This document shows positions 7,001-12,957 of a DNA stretch of 15,428 nucleotides, one piece after another. This stretch comes from Acidobacteriota bacterium. Its GTDB lineage: Bacteria > Acidobacteriota > Thermoanaerobaculia > Gp7-AA8. The translations under genes and the position numbers were made by a program. The stretch lies in assembly GCA_003222375.1 (NCBI GenBank), contig QHVX01000101.1, positions 537 through 15,964 of the forward strand. The letters run 5' to 3'. The notes under the pieces were generated by a model that saw nothing but the letters and a program-made list of their open reading frames with translations, was not told where the DNA came from and ran no database searches. Numbering within the stretch: position 1 is the first letter of the stretch; every line of letters starts with the position of its first letter.

Positions 7001-8031
7001 CAGACCAGATCGACGTGGCCGATGTCGATGCCGAGCTCCAACGACGCAGTCGCGACGAGCGCTTTGAGATGCCCCGACTTCAATCGACCTTCGGCATCGA
7101 GCCGTTTTTCCTTCGACAGACTTCCGTGATGCGCCGTGACGACTTCGTCGCCGAGGCGCTCGGAGAGATGACGCGCGACGCGTTCGGCCATCCGCCGAGT
7201 GTTCACGAAGACGAGCGTCGTACGATGTTGAGCGATCAGCTCCGTGAGCCGGTCGTAGTACTCGGTCCACACCTCGTGGGACATCACGGTTTCGAGCGGC
7301 GAGCGAGGGATCTCGAGCGCGAGGTCCATCGCACGTCGATGGCCTTCATCGATGATCGACGGGCTGAAGCCCGTCCCACATCCGACCAGATACTTCGCGA
7401 CGTCCTCGATCGGATTCTGAGTCGCCGAAAGTCCTACACGGTGTAGAGGCGCCGAAGCTACGTGCTGTAGACGCTCAAGCGTCAGCGCGAGATGTGCGCC
7501 GCGGCGCGTTCCGATGACGGCGTGGATCTCATCGACGATGACCGTGCGCGCGGTGCGCAGCATTTCGCGGCTCCGTTCCGCTGTCAGGAGAAGGTAGAGC
7601 GACTCGGGCGTCGTGACGAGAATGTGCGGCGGTGTTCGGAGCATCGCCGCGCGTTCACTTTGCGTCGTATCGCCGGTGCGAACGGCGGCCGTGATTCGCG
7701 GCGTGCCCAATCCCATTTCCTCGGCAATGCGCCGGATCCCCTTGCGCGGCTCTGCGAGATTCTTATGGATGTCGGCGCTGAGCGCCTTCAGCGGCGAGAT
7801 GTACACGACGCGAACTTCGTCGGGCAGCGGACCGCGAAGGCTTTCTTCGAACAGATCGTTGAGCGCGGACAGGAATGCCGCCAGGGTTTTACCGGAGCCG
7901 GTTGGCGCGGCAATGAGCGTGTGACGCCCTTCCCGGATCGCCGCCCAACCCTGCTTCTGCGCGGAGGTCGGCTCGCCGAGAGTTTCTGAAAACCAGCGAG
8001 AGATGACAGGATGAAAGTGATCGAGGGTCAT
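4024..8031 (-). CDS. lhr: Lhr-type large superfamily 2 ATP-dependent helicase
   Basis: A 1335-residue product, the size class of full-length Lhr (E. coli Lhr is about 1538) with the large C-terminal region, not the shorter Lhr-Core. Motifs: APTGSGKT (42-49), TPESLYLLL (141-149), DEIH (167-170), SAT (202-204), VFVNTRR (274-280), GIDIGHVDLV (334-343) and QRVGRSGH (357-364). The Lhr winged-helix, beta-barrel and C-terminal regions follow. Lhr is a 3'-to-5' ATP-dependent translocase that unwinds RNA:DNA hybrids and DNA, linked to DNA repair. Three interdomain stretches (about residues 218-225, 583-591 and 1170-1178) are encoded by palindromic elements kept in frame. ATG 8031 has no Shine-Dalgarno, and a promoter 12-39 bases upstream would give an almost leaderless message. 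It is convergent with the AAA+ gene and divergent from the gene at 8139. Confidence 0.95.
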   Translation of the reverse strand: MTLDHFHPVISRWFSETLGEPTSAQKQGWAAIREGRHTLIAAPTGSGKTLAAFLSALNDLFEESLRGPLPDEVRVVYISPLKALSADIHKNLAEPRKGIRRIAEEMGLGTPRITAAVRTGDTTQSERAAMLRTPPHILVTTPESLYLLLTAERSREMLRTARTVIVDEIHAVIGTRRGAHLALTLERLQHVASAPLHRVGLSATQNPIEDVAKYLVGCGTGFSPSIIDEGHRRAMDLALEIPRSPLETVMSHEVWTEYYDRLTELIAQHRTTLVFVNTRRMAERVARHLSERLGDEVVTAHHGSLSKEKRLDAEGRLKSGHLKALVATASLELGIDIGHVDLVCQVGSPNRIATFLQRVGRSGHTVSGTPKGRLFPVSRDDLVECAALLRSVRRGELDRIFMYDAPLDVLAQQIVAESSCQDYSEDDLFALTHRAWPYRDLKREDFSAVLKMVAEGFDTKRGRRAALVHRDEVNNKVRGRRGSRLLAITSGGAIPEVADYRVLLEPHDTFIGTLNEDFAIESAAGDIFQLGNASWQILKVGSGTVRVADAKGAPPTLPFWLGEAPARSDELSRSLSDFRKDVCSGGLQPADIEGIPESAANEIVTYLTAARAALGVIPTQDTIVVERFFDESGGMQLVLHAPFGSRINRAWGLALRKRFCRQFNFELQAAATEDAILLSLGPQHSFPLADVFRYLHPATARDVLIQAFLDAPVFQTRWRWNSTISLAIPRNRAGKKVAPQLQRAMADDLMAAVFPDAAACQENIQGDRELPDHPLINQTVRDCLEEAMDFEGLARVLGRIHRGEIECIARDTVEPSPLSHDILNSAPFSFLDDAPLEERRTQMVSTGRSGMLDETAIQRVRDEERPDPRDADELHDALLTAGYLHDDEISRGMMDDLVAARRAGCIDGLWVAAERLPEFLTVHPQTVNFSAPPSRVRTWTREEAIVELLRGRFSIVGPTTARALAESLRVSESDANTALLTLESEGAILRGTFEGPNEWCDRRLLARIHRYTLNRLRAEIEPVSVADFTRFLFSWQHLTQKLTGVDGLRTILNQLEGYEVAVNAWEKFILPARMDHYDPSLLDTLCLAGETGWAKLSSGVALFPREHADSWLRDVVAPTLLSVRAQEILDTLRARGASFLKRDEALDELIEAGLVTSDGFAGRHGRWSLCSGGLQPAEIVEIHAWALLRRYGVVFRRMLTRETVSPWRDLTRVYRRLEARGEIRGGRFVTGMSGEQFALPEAVDRLREVRREGPDGRLVVINACDPLNLAGILDAGERIRAIATNRIAYRDGVPLSVMEGDYLRPLAEIDSTIAMEAATALAGRRVPVASGFVGR
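4499..4526. repeat. Palindromic dispersed element, copy A (inside lhr)
   Basis: The core at 4500-4519 is a perfect 9-bp inverted repeat around GA (CGGCGGGCT-GA-AGCCCGCCG), followed by CTACACA. With its flanks it matches copy B (6260-6287) over 28 bases with one difference. On the coding strand it reads CSGGLQPAE within lhr. Confidence 0.85.
6260..6287. repeat. Palindromic dispersed element, copy B (inside lhr)
   Basis: The same 20-base palindrome as copy A at 6261-6280, followed by CTGCACA. On the lhr coding strand it reads CSGGLQPAD, at about residues 583-591, between the helicase and C-terminal parts. Confidence 0.85.
7358..7380. repeat. Palindromic dispersed element, variant copy C (inside lhr)
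   Basis: An 8-bp inverted repeat around GA (GACGGGCT-GA-AGCCCGTC, 7358-7375) followed by CCACA. It shares the central CGGGCTGAAGCCCG and the trailing CACA with copies A and B, but has different outer stem pairs. It is read in another phase in lhr, giving CGTGFSPS. Confidence 0.75.
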
Positions 8032-8042
8032 CAGGCGGTGTA

Positions 8043-8070
8043 ATTATCGCTTACACATTTGTTTCATCAA
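8043..8070 (-). promoter_or_regulatory. Candidate sigma70-like promoter for lhr, nearly leaderless
   Basis: On the minus strand, TTGATG (8065-8070) is followed after 16 bases by GATAAT (8043-8048). The expected transcription start, around 8036, is only about five bases before the lhr ATG at 8031, and no Shine-Dalgarno is present. This is a match by eye to the -35/-10 consensus; the actual start site is not known. Confidence 0.4.
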
Positions 8071-8094
8071 CGAACGCAACCGTTGGTCTGTCGA

Positions 8095-8123
8095 TTGCGA
8101 TAGGCTGAACTCGATTTGATAAC
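8095..8123 (+). promoter_or_regulatory. Weak candidate promoter for the secreted Gly/Tyr-rich protein gene
   Basis: TTGCGA (8095-8100), a 17-base spacer and GATAAC (8118-8123) match four of six positions in each box. The predicted start would fall close to the GAGGAG ribosome binding site (8128-8133), leaving almost no leader. The true promoter may therefore lie elsewhere in the 107-base divergent gap. Confidence 0.25.
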
Positions 8124-8138
8124 AACCGAGGAGCCGAG

Positions 8139-9008
8139 ATGCAGAAAACCAAGGACTTAACACTGCAACTGGCGGGAACATTCGCTCTCGCGATTTTCGT
8201 CGGAACGTCCTCTTTTGCGGAAGCCCGTCATCTGGGGGGGACGCGAGGTGGAGGATCGTCGCATCCGTCGTCGCATCCGTCGTTCGGCCGCGGCATCGTT
8301 TCACGGCCACACTCCTCGTCAGGATTCGGTCGCAGCGCGCCGCGAATGCCGTCGGCACCGCGTGTCGCGCCGCGGGCTCCATACGCGGGCCGCAGCGTCG
8401 CGCCGCGCGGTCCATCGAATTACTACGGCCGCGGCGGCCGCGTCGCCCCGACGTATCGTGGCGGATCTTTCTACAATCGCGGTGGATCGTTCTACAACAG
8501 CGGCAGCCGATTCTACGGACGCGGAAGAATTGACCGCGTCGTGCCGTATCGCGGCGGCTACCATGTCTATCTGGGCGGTTGGGGTTATCCATTCTTCGTC
8601 CCGTACCGTTTCTACGATCCATTCCGTTTTCGCCTCGGCCTCTTCATCGGCTTCAACGCTTTCTATGATCCACTCGGCTACTACAGCGTTTACGGCTGGC
8701 CGTATTACGGATATCCGCCGCCGGCGTACGCTGGTTCGCGCTACTACCGCGACGATTACAGAGACGATTACAGAAATGAAGGCAGTGTCGTAGCGGGAAC
8801 CGTGGAGAGCATCGATCTTCACACCGGAACGGTGATCATCATCGAGGATCGCTCGAATCGAAGAACGACCGCGCTGCTTCCGCCGCGCGATCGGCGCGTC
8901 GATGACATTCGCGTCGGCGATTACATCGAGCTGTCGGGATCGTGGGTCCGCGGCCGAAACTACGACTTCGACGCCGACCAGCTGAGTCAACTCGAACCGA
9001 AACGGTAA
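8139..9008 (+). CDS. Secreted Gly/Tyr/Arg-rich low-complexity protein with C-terminal beta-domain (hypothetical)
   Basis: A 289-residue product with a clear signal peptide (hydrophobic AGTFALAIFVGTSSFAEA, likely cleavage near residue 29). Residues 30-135 are low complexity, rich in Gly, Ser, Arg and Pro, with short repeats (SSHPSSHPS, and GGSFYNR three times). Residues 135-215 are aromatic-rich (GGWGYPFFVPYRFYDPFRF, YYGYPPP) with DDYRDDYR. Residues 216-289 form a regular beta-rich tail (VVAGTVESIDLHTGTVIIIED, VGDYIELSG, DADQLSQLE), resembling small OB-like DUF5666-type domains, by impression only. GAGGAG at 8128-8133 supports the ATG. The composition suggests an exported surface or periplasmic protein, perhaps polysaccharide- or RNA-binding through its basic region; no enzymatic motif is visible. 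It is divergent from lhr. Confidence 0.78.
   Translation: MQKTKDLTLQLAGTFALAIFVGTSSFAEARHLGGTRGGGSSHPSSHPSFGRGIVSRPHSSSGFGRSAPRMPSAPRVAPRAPYAGRSVAPRGPSNYYGRGGRVAPTYRGGSFYNRGGSFYNSGSRFYGRGRIDRVVPYRGGYHVYLGGWGYPFFVPYRFYDPFRFRLGLFIGFNAFYDPLGYYSVYGWPYYGYPPPAYAGSRYYRDDYRDDYRNEGSVVAGTVESIDLHTGTVIIIEDRSNRRTTALLPPRDRRVDDIRVGDYIELSGSWVRGRNYDFDADQLSQLEPKR
8259..8282 (+). repeat. Two perfect 12-bp tandem copies (SHPS repeat)
   Basis: TCGCATCCGTCG occurs twice head to tail and encodes SHPSSHPS in the low-complexity part of the secreted protein. Being a multiple of three, copy changes would keep the frame. Confidence 0.8.
8460..8522 (+). repeat. Three imperfect 21-bp tandem units (GGSFYNR)
   Basis: The units encode GGSFYNR, GGSFYNS and GSRFYGR. 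They differ mainly at third codon positions, which fits old duplication followed by selection on the aromatic Gly-rich motif. Confidence 0.7.
8751..8774 (+). repeat. Two perfect 12-bp tandem copies (DDYR repeat)
   Basis: GACGATTACAGA occurs twice and encodes DDYRDDYR. The copies are identical at every base, which suggests a recent slippage duplication. Confidence 0.8.
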
Positions 9009-9034
9009 TAACCCCCGGTCCGCCCTCCCGGTTA

Positions 9035-9078
9035 GGATGTTGGAATGTTAGGTGGTCGCACCCGACATCCCAACATCC
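9035..9078. repeat. 44-nt imperfect palindrome containing the apparent start codon of the ThuA-like gene
   Basis: The arms pair symmetrically: GGATGTTGG (9035-9043) with CCAACATCC (9070-9078), ATGT (9045-9048) with ACAT (9065-9068), and GGTG (9051-9054) with CACC (9059-9062), closing on a four-base loop GTCG. Only A9044/C9069 and A9050/C9063 mismatch, and T9049/G9064 would be a wobble pair in RNA. It lies 27 bases after the previous stop. No U-tract follows, so it is not a classical intrinsic terminator, although it could still protect or end the upstream transcript. It looks like a dispersed palindromic element. Confidence 0.8.
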
Positions 9079-9834
9079 CTTCATCCCAACTGGGCCGGGC
9101 GGCGGTTCTCGCACTGCTCTTCTTGTCTTTTCCAGCGTTCGCTGCCGAACGAATCATCGTCGTCACCGTGACGGAAGGATTTCGTCACGATTCGATCCCG
9201 ACCGCCGAGCGTGTCATTGCCGATATCGCTCCGCGGCTCGGCTTCGAAATCAATTTCGTCCGCGACGAATCCGAGCTTGCGATCGGACTGTCGCCGGCCG
9301 CACTTCAAAGCGCGAAGGCGGTGATGTTCGTAAACACCACCGGTGATCTGCCGGTGCCGTTGCGCGAGTCTCTACTCGCCTGGATCGCGAACGGCGGATC
9401 GTTCATCGGCGTGCACAGCGCGTCCGACACATGGCACGAATGGCCGGCGTACATCGAGATGCTTGGGGGAGAGTTCGATCACCATCCTGACCAGACCGCG
9501 AACCATCTTTGTCGACAGCGCCACAAATCCCGCGACCGCATCCCTAGGGCCGTCGCACGATTTGTTCGAGGAGTACTACATCTTCAAGAACTTCGATCGC
9601 AGCCGCGTGACGATGCTGCTCTCGTTGCGTACGAGTCCCGAAGACGGCGCCGACGGATTTTTTCCGCTGGCCTGGACTCGCGACTACGGTCAGGGCCGCG
9701 TCTTCTACACCGCCCTCGGCCACCGCACCGATGTCTGGACCACGGAATGGTTTCAGAAACACATCGAGGGCGCGATCGCGTGGGGCCTGCGCCGCGATCT
9801 CGTGCCGCGACGACGCGCGGCAGGCAAGCAGTGA
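9045..9834 (+). CDS. ThuA-like domain protein, exported, with internal frame break
   Basis: A ThuA-like (trehalose-utilisation type, glutamine-amidotransferase-like fold) protein. A signal peptide (AAVLALLFLSFPAFAA, residues 19-34) is followed by RIIVVTVTEGFRHDSIPTAE, NTTGDLPVP, LLAWIANGGSFIGVHSASDTW and EMLGGEFDHHPDQTAN. At about 9500-9504 the frame breaks. The protein resumes one base later with TIFVDSATNPATASL, YYIFKNFDRSRVTMLLSL, GRVFYTALGHRTDVW and a stop at 9832-9834. The alignment to the family is continuous apart from about one residue, so a loss of roughly two bases would explain it. ATG 9045 is the only usable start: a TAG lies four codons upstream, and AGGA (9034-9037) is a possible ribosome binding site. 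Start and binding site both sit in the 44-nt palindrome. ThuA-like proteins occur in sugar-catabolic settings; the substrate here is unknown. Confidence 0.8.
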
Positions 9835-9853
9835 CTCTGTTTGGCCGGGATTG

Positions 9854-9867
9854 GTGACGGGGGTCAC
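9854..9867. promoter_or_regulatory. Candidate CRP/FNR-family operator upstream of the cupredoxin operon
   Basis: GTGAC-GGGG-GTCAC is a perfect inverted repeat whose core, GTGA-N6-TCAC, equals the E. coli CRP core. Its centre is about 66 bases before the inferred transcription start at about 9927, a class I-like activator position. It could also be chance, given the short half-sites. Confidence 0.35.
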
Positions 9868-9914
9868 GCGCGCTTTCGTGCGTACCATTGATGCTATCCA
9901 ATCGGGTTTCCCCG

Positions 9915-9920
9915 TAAAAT
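9915..9920 (+). promoter_or_regulatory. Candidate -10 box (TAAAAT) for a leaderless cupredoxin operon mRNA
   Basis: TAAAAT ends six bases before the ATG at 9927, so transcription would begin at or next to the start codon. No Shine-Dalgarno precedes that ATG. No good -35 box is seen 17 bases upstream, which fits an activator-dependent promoter. Confidence 0.35.
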
Positions 9921-9926
9921 TACGTA

Positions 9927-10595
9927 ATGCGCCTCGGTCGGTTTGTCTTTGCCCTGACGCTCTCGACGTCACTTGCGATCCCGCTGTCGGCAGCTTCGAT
10001 CGTGGTCGAGGTGCGCGATCCGCAGGGAGCGCCATTGCCGAACGCGGTGGTCTACGCAGTGCCTGATGGGAAGGAAATGGCGGCGTCAAGCCGGCTGGCA
10101 GTGATGGACCAGAAAGACAAAACCTTCGTACCGCACGTGCTGCCGGTCCAGGTCGGTACGGCCGTGAAGTTCCCCAACAGTGACGACATCCAGCATCAGG
10201 TCTACTCGTTTTCACCGGCCAAGACGTTTCAGCTTCCGCTATACAAAGGGACTCCGGCGAATCCCATTGTCTTCACGACTCCGGGCGTCGTGACACTCGG
10301 CTGCAATATTCACGACAAGATGAACGGCTACATCGTGATTGTGGAGACGCCGTTCTTCGAAAAGAGCGAAGAGTCCGGCCGCGTCGAGATTCGCAGTCTG
10401 CAACCGGGCAAGTACACGGTCCACGTCTGGCATCCCGACATGGCCCATGAGCCGCCCAGCCAAAACGTGACGGTCAGTGAAAGCGAACGATTGGACCTGA
10501 CGTTCAGCGTGACGGCCGCTCCCGCGGCGTTGACGAGCGCTCCGCTGAACAAGCTCGAAGACAAGTTCAAGAAATACGGGAATGGCCGGCCGTAG
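9927..10595 (+). CDS. Periplasmic cupredoxin-domain protein (annotated in relatives as methylamine utilization protein)
   Basis: A 222-residue exported protein: signal peptide at residues 1-23 (FVFALTLSTSLAIPLSAA), then a plastocyanin/azurin-like cupredoxin at about 25-142. A type 1 copper site is visible: H90 in DIQHQVYS, then C126, H129 and M132 in GCNIHDKM. Residues 150-195 (SLQPGKYTVHVWHPDM) form a beta-sandwich of the carboxypeptidase-regulatory kind. Expected role: periplasmic one-electron carrier or copper-binding redox sensor. Relatives are often labelled methylamine utilization protein, but no mau gene is nearby, so that label should not be read as function. The stop lies 14 bases inside the GGDEF/EAL gene, implying coupled translation. 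ATG 9927 lacks a Shine-Dalgarno and directly follows a TAAAAT box. Confidence 0.87.
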   Translation: MRLGRFVFALTLSTSLAIPLSAASIVVEVRDPQGAPLPNAVVYAVPDGKEMAASSRLAVMDQKDKTFVPHVLPVQVGTAVKFPNSDDIQHQVYSFSPAKTFQLPLYKGTPANPIVFTTPGVVTLGCNIHDKMNGYIVIVETPFFEKSEESGRVEIRSLQPGKYTVHVWHPDMAHEPPSQNVTVSESERLDLTFSVTAAPAALTSAPLNKLEDKFKKYGNGRP

Positions 10596-12957
10596 CTTCC
10601 AGGCCAAGCTCCTCTATCTTCTGATAGGAGTCTTGATTCTTTTGCAGACGGTGACTCTGGCAGCGATCCACTTTGCGGGATCGCATTCGCTGCAGAGAAA
10701 TCTCACCCTAGAGCTCCGGGTCGGAAGTCGCGTGTTCGAACGGATTCTCGCAAACCGCGGCAGGCAGTTGTCCGACAGCGTGCGCGTTCTGGCGGGGGAC
10801 TTTGGCTTTCGCGAGGCGATTGCCTCCCGGGACCGGCCGACCATCACCTCAGTGCTCGGCAACCATGGCTCACGGATCGATGCCGACGCGGTCTTTCTGG
10901 TCGGGCTGAATGGCGTGGTGACCGCCGACACTGTGCAGAAGAGTCTCGTCGGCAAAAAGTTTCCTTTCCCGAGCCTCATCGCCACTGCCGAACAGATGGG
11001 GGAGGTTTCGTCGATCGCCTCTCTCGACGGCCGCCCTTATCAGTTAGTGATCGTGCCGGTGCTCGCGCCTCGGGCCCTCGCCTGGGTTTGCATGGGATTC
11101 CAGATCGACGAGAACGTCCTTCGCGAATTTCAAAGAGTGACAGGGCTGGACATTTCGCTGTCGGCAGGAGGGGACGCTTCGCGGCCTCTTCTGATCTCCA
11201 CGTTGCAACCGAAATTGCAGCCGGATTTGCTCCGCCTGTTCGGCCGGACGCGTGAGACGGCAGACGCCGAAGAGATCAGTCTCAAGCTGGGCGGCGCGCC
11301 GTACGAGACTTTGATCGAGCGACTGAGAACAGGCGATCGGTCGCGCATCACAACTGTGATCCAACGGTCGCTGGAAGAAGCGCGGCGTCCGTATCGCACG
11401 CTCGAGCTGCAGATCGTCGTCTTCTCGACGCTGGCAGTCGTCCTGGCCATTGTGGTGACCATGTTCTTCGCTCAAGGCGTCATCCGGCCCCTGCACCGTC
11501 TGGCGGAGAACGCAGAGCGGATCGAGAGAGGCGACTACTCGGCGGCGGTCGAAATCGAACAGGATGATGAGATCGGCCAGCTTGCCACGGCATTCAACCG
11601 GATGCGCACCGGTATCGCCGAGCGCGAAGATCAGATCATTCACCAGGCGACGCACGATGGCTTGACGGGATTGCCCAATCGCACGTTGTTCCTCGACCGC
11701 CTCGATCATGCCATCGCGGCAGCGCGCCGCAGCGGCGATTCCGTCGGCATCATCATGATGGACCTCGACCGTTTCAAAGAGATCAACGACACACTCGGTC
11801 ATCAGTTCGGCGATCAGCTCCTGACCGAGATCGGCAGAAGGCTTACACAGTCGCTTCGCGAAAGCGACACGGTAGCGCGGTTGGGAGGCGACGAGTTTGG
11901 CGTCAGCTTCAACGCGCGTGAACCCGATCATGCCGTCGACGTCGCGCGCCGCATCGGAGCCTCGCTCGACCCGGCGTTCATTCTTGGCGGCGTCTCGATC
12001 GACGTGGATGCCAGCATGGGTATCGCGATCTTCCCGCTTCACGCCGACGACGCCGGCAGCCTGATGAAACGCGCCGACATCGCAATGTACGAAGCGAAGA
12101 AGAATCACACTGCCATCGCGCTCTACGAAGCGGGCCGTGACGAACACAGTGTGCGTCGTCTGTCATTGCTGTCGGAGCTGCGGCAGGCCATTCAGCGCGA
12201 CGAGCTGCAGCTTCACTATCAGCCCAGCATCGACATGCGCACCGGACGCGTTGCGTACGCCGAAGCTCTGGTGCGCTGGAATCATCCAACCCACGGCCGG
12301 ATGAATCCCGACGAATTCATCCCGCTCGCGGAACAGTCGGGAACCATCGGAGCGCTGACGAAATGGGTGCTGCGAAACGCAACCGCCGAATGTAGCGAAT
12401 GGATGCGTCGCGGAATGCCGCTGACGGTGGCCGTCAATCTTTCGGTACTCGATCTCTTCGACTCGGAGCTGCCGATTTACATCAGCGGCCTCCTGGCCGA
12501 GGTCGGACTCCCGGCATCCAATCTGGTCCTGGAGATCACCGAAAGCGCCATCATGCGCGATCCCGCGCACGCACTGAAGATCCTTCGCGAGTTGAAAGCG
12601 CGCGGCATCCGACTTTCGGTCGATGATTTCGGCACCGGCTACTCTTCGCTTGCGCACCTCAAGCGCCTTCCGGTCGACGAATTGAAGATCGACAAATCGT
12701 TCGTCATCAATCTGACTTCGCAGTCGACCGATGACGCCGTCATTGTCCGGTCGACCATCGAGCTGGGTCACAACATGGGATTGACCGTCATCGCTGAGGG
12801 CGTGGAAACGATTGAATCGCTCGATATCCTGAAACGTCTTGGCTGCGATATGGGCCAGGGCTACTACATGAGTCCACCTCTTCCGGCGGACAAATTCGTC
12901 CGATGGATTGCAGAATCGCGTTGGGGAATCCCGACCTTAAAGTTGGAGGGAGTATGA
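10582..12957 (+). CDS. Membrane Cache-HAMP-GGDEF-EAL c-di-GMP cyclase/phosphodiesterase
   Basis: A 791-residue bifunctional architecture. TM1 is residues 9-29. A periplasmic sensor of about 245 residues (33-274) has RVLAGDFGFREAIASRD and GSRIDADAVFLVGLNG, like a double-Cache domain. TM2 is about 276-298, and a HAMP linker spans 299-350 (GVIRPLHRLAENAERIERGDY). GGDEF spans about 352-515, with DLDRFKEIND, GGDEF at 435-439 and the inhibitory RxxD site RESD at 426-429, five residues before it. EAL spans about 527-780, with EAL (561-563), NLS (619-621), E651 in EITES, DDFGTG (681-686), LKIDKSF (701-707), AEGVE (738-742) and GQGYYMSPP (758-766). Both active sites look intact, so the net direction of c-di-GMP turnover cannot be predicted. 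The periplasmic sensor faces the same compartment as the cupredoxin and haemoglobin encoded beside it. Confidence 0.97.
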   Translation: MAGRSFQAKLLYLLIGVLILLQTVTLAAIHFAGSHSLQRNLTLELRVGSRVFERILANRGRQLSDSVRVLAGDFGFREAIASRDRPTITSVLGNHGSRIDADAVFLVGLNGVVTADTVQKSLVGKKFPFPSLIATAEQMGEVSSIASLDGRPYQLVIVPVLAPRALAWVCMGFQIDENVLREFQRVTGLDISLSAGGDASRPLLISTLQPKLQPDLLRLFGRTRETADAEEISLKLGGAPYETLIERLRTGDRSRITTVIQRSLEEARRPYRTLELQIVVFSTLAVVLAIVVTMFFAQGVIRPLHRLAENAERIERGDYSAAVEIEQDDEIGQLATAFNRMRTGIAEREDQIIHQATHDGLTGLPNRTLFLDRLDHAIAAARRSGDSVGIIMMDLDRFKEINDTLGHQFGDQLLTEIGRRLTQSLRESDTVARLGGDEFGVSFNAREPDHAVDVARRIGASLDPAFILGGVSIDVDASMGIAIFPLHADDAGSLMKRADIAMYEAKKNHTAIALYEAGRDEHSVRRLSLLSELRQAIQRDELQLHYQPSIDMRTGRVAYAEALVRWNHPTHGRMNPDEFIPLAEQSGTIGALTKWVLRNATAECSEWMRRGMPLTVAVNLSVLDLFDSELPIYISGLLAEVGLPASNLVLEITESAIMRDPAHALKILRELKARGIRLSVDDFGTGYSSLAHLKRLPVDELKIDKSFVINLTSQSTDDAVIVRSTIELGHNMGLTVIAEGVETIESLDILKRLGCDMGQGYYMSPPLPADKFVRWIAESRWGIPTLKLEGV

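Noticed and set aside
4499..7380. CRISPR-like repeat series
   Set aside because: Only three copies, about 1.1 and 1.8 kb apart, one of them divergent, all inside an intact coding frame, with no cas genes.
6511..7446. A 311-codon plus-strand open frame
   Set aside because: It is antisense to the conserved helicase core of lhr, with Arg/Asp-rich shadow composition and no recognisable domain.
9035..9078. Intrinsic terminator after the secreted protein gene
   Set aside because: The hairpin is strong but is followed by CTTCATCCCAAC with no T-tract, and its stem is AT/GC mixed with mismatches.
1225..9510. Programmed +1 frameshifting in the three broken genes
   Set aside because: No slow codon, stop codon or slippery tetranucleotide is shared at the junctions, and two of the genes also lack family residues there, so deletion or sequence error fits better.
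9927..10595. Methylamine dehydrogenase (mau) gene cluster
   Set aside because: The common database label of this cupredoxin family suggests it, but no mau structural or maturation gene is present; only the cupredoxin domain is supported.
11044..12147. A 367-codon open frame on the minus strand
   Set aside because: It is antisense to the GGDEF/EAL gene, whose motifs are unambiguous. The reverse translation resembles no family, and long antisense frames are common at this GC content.
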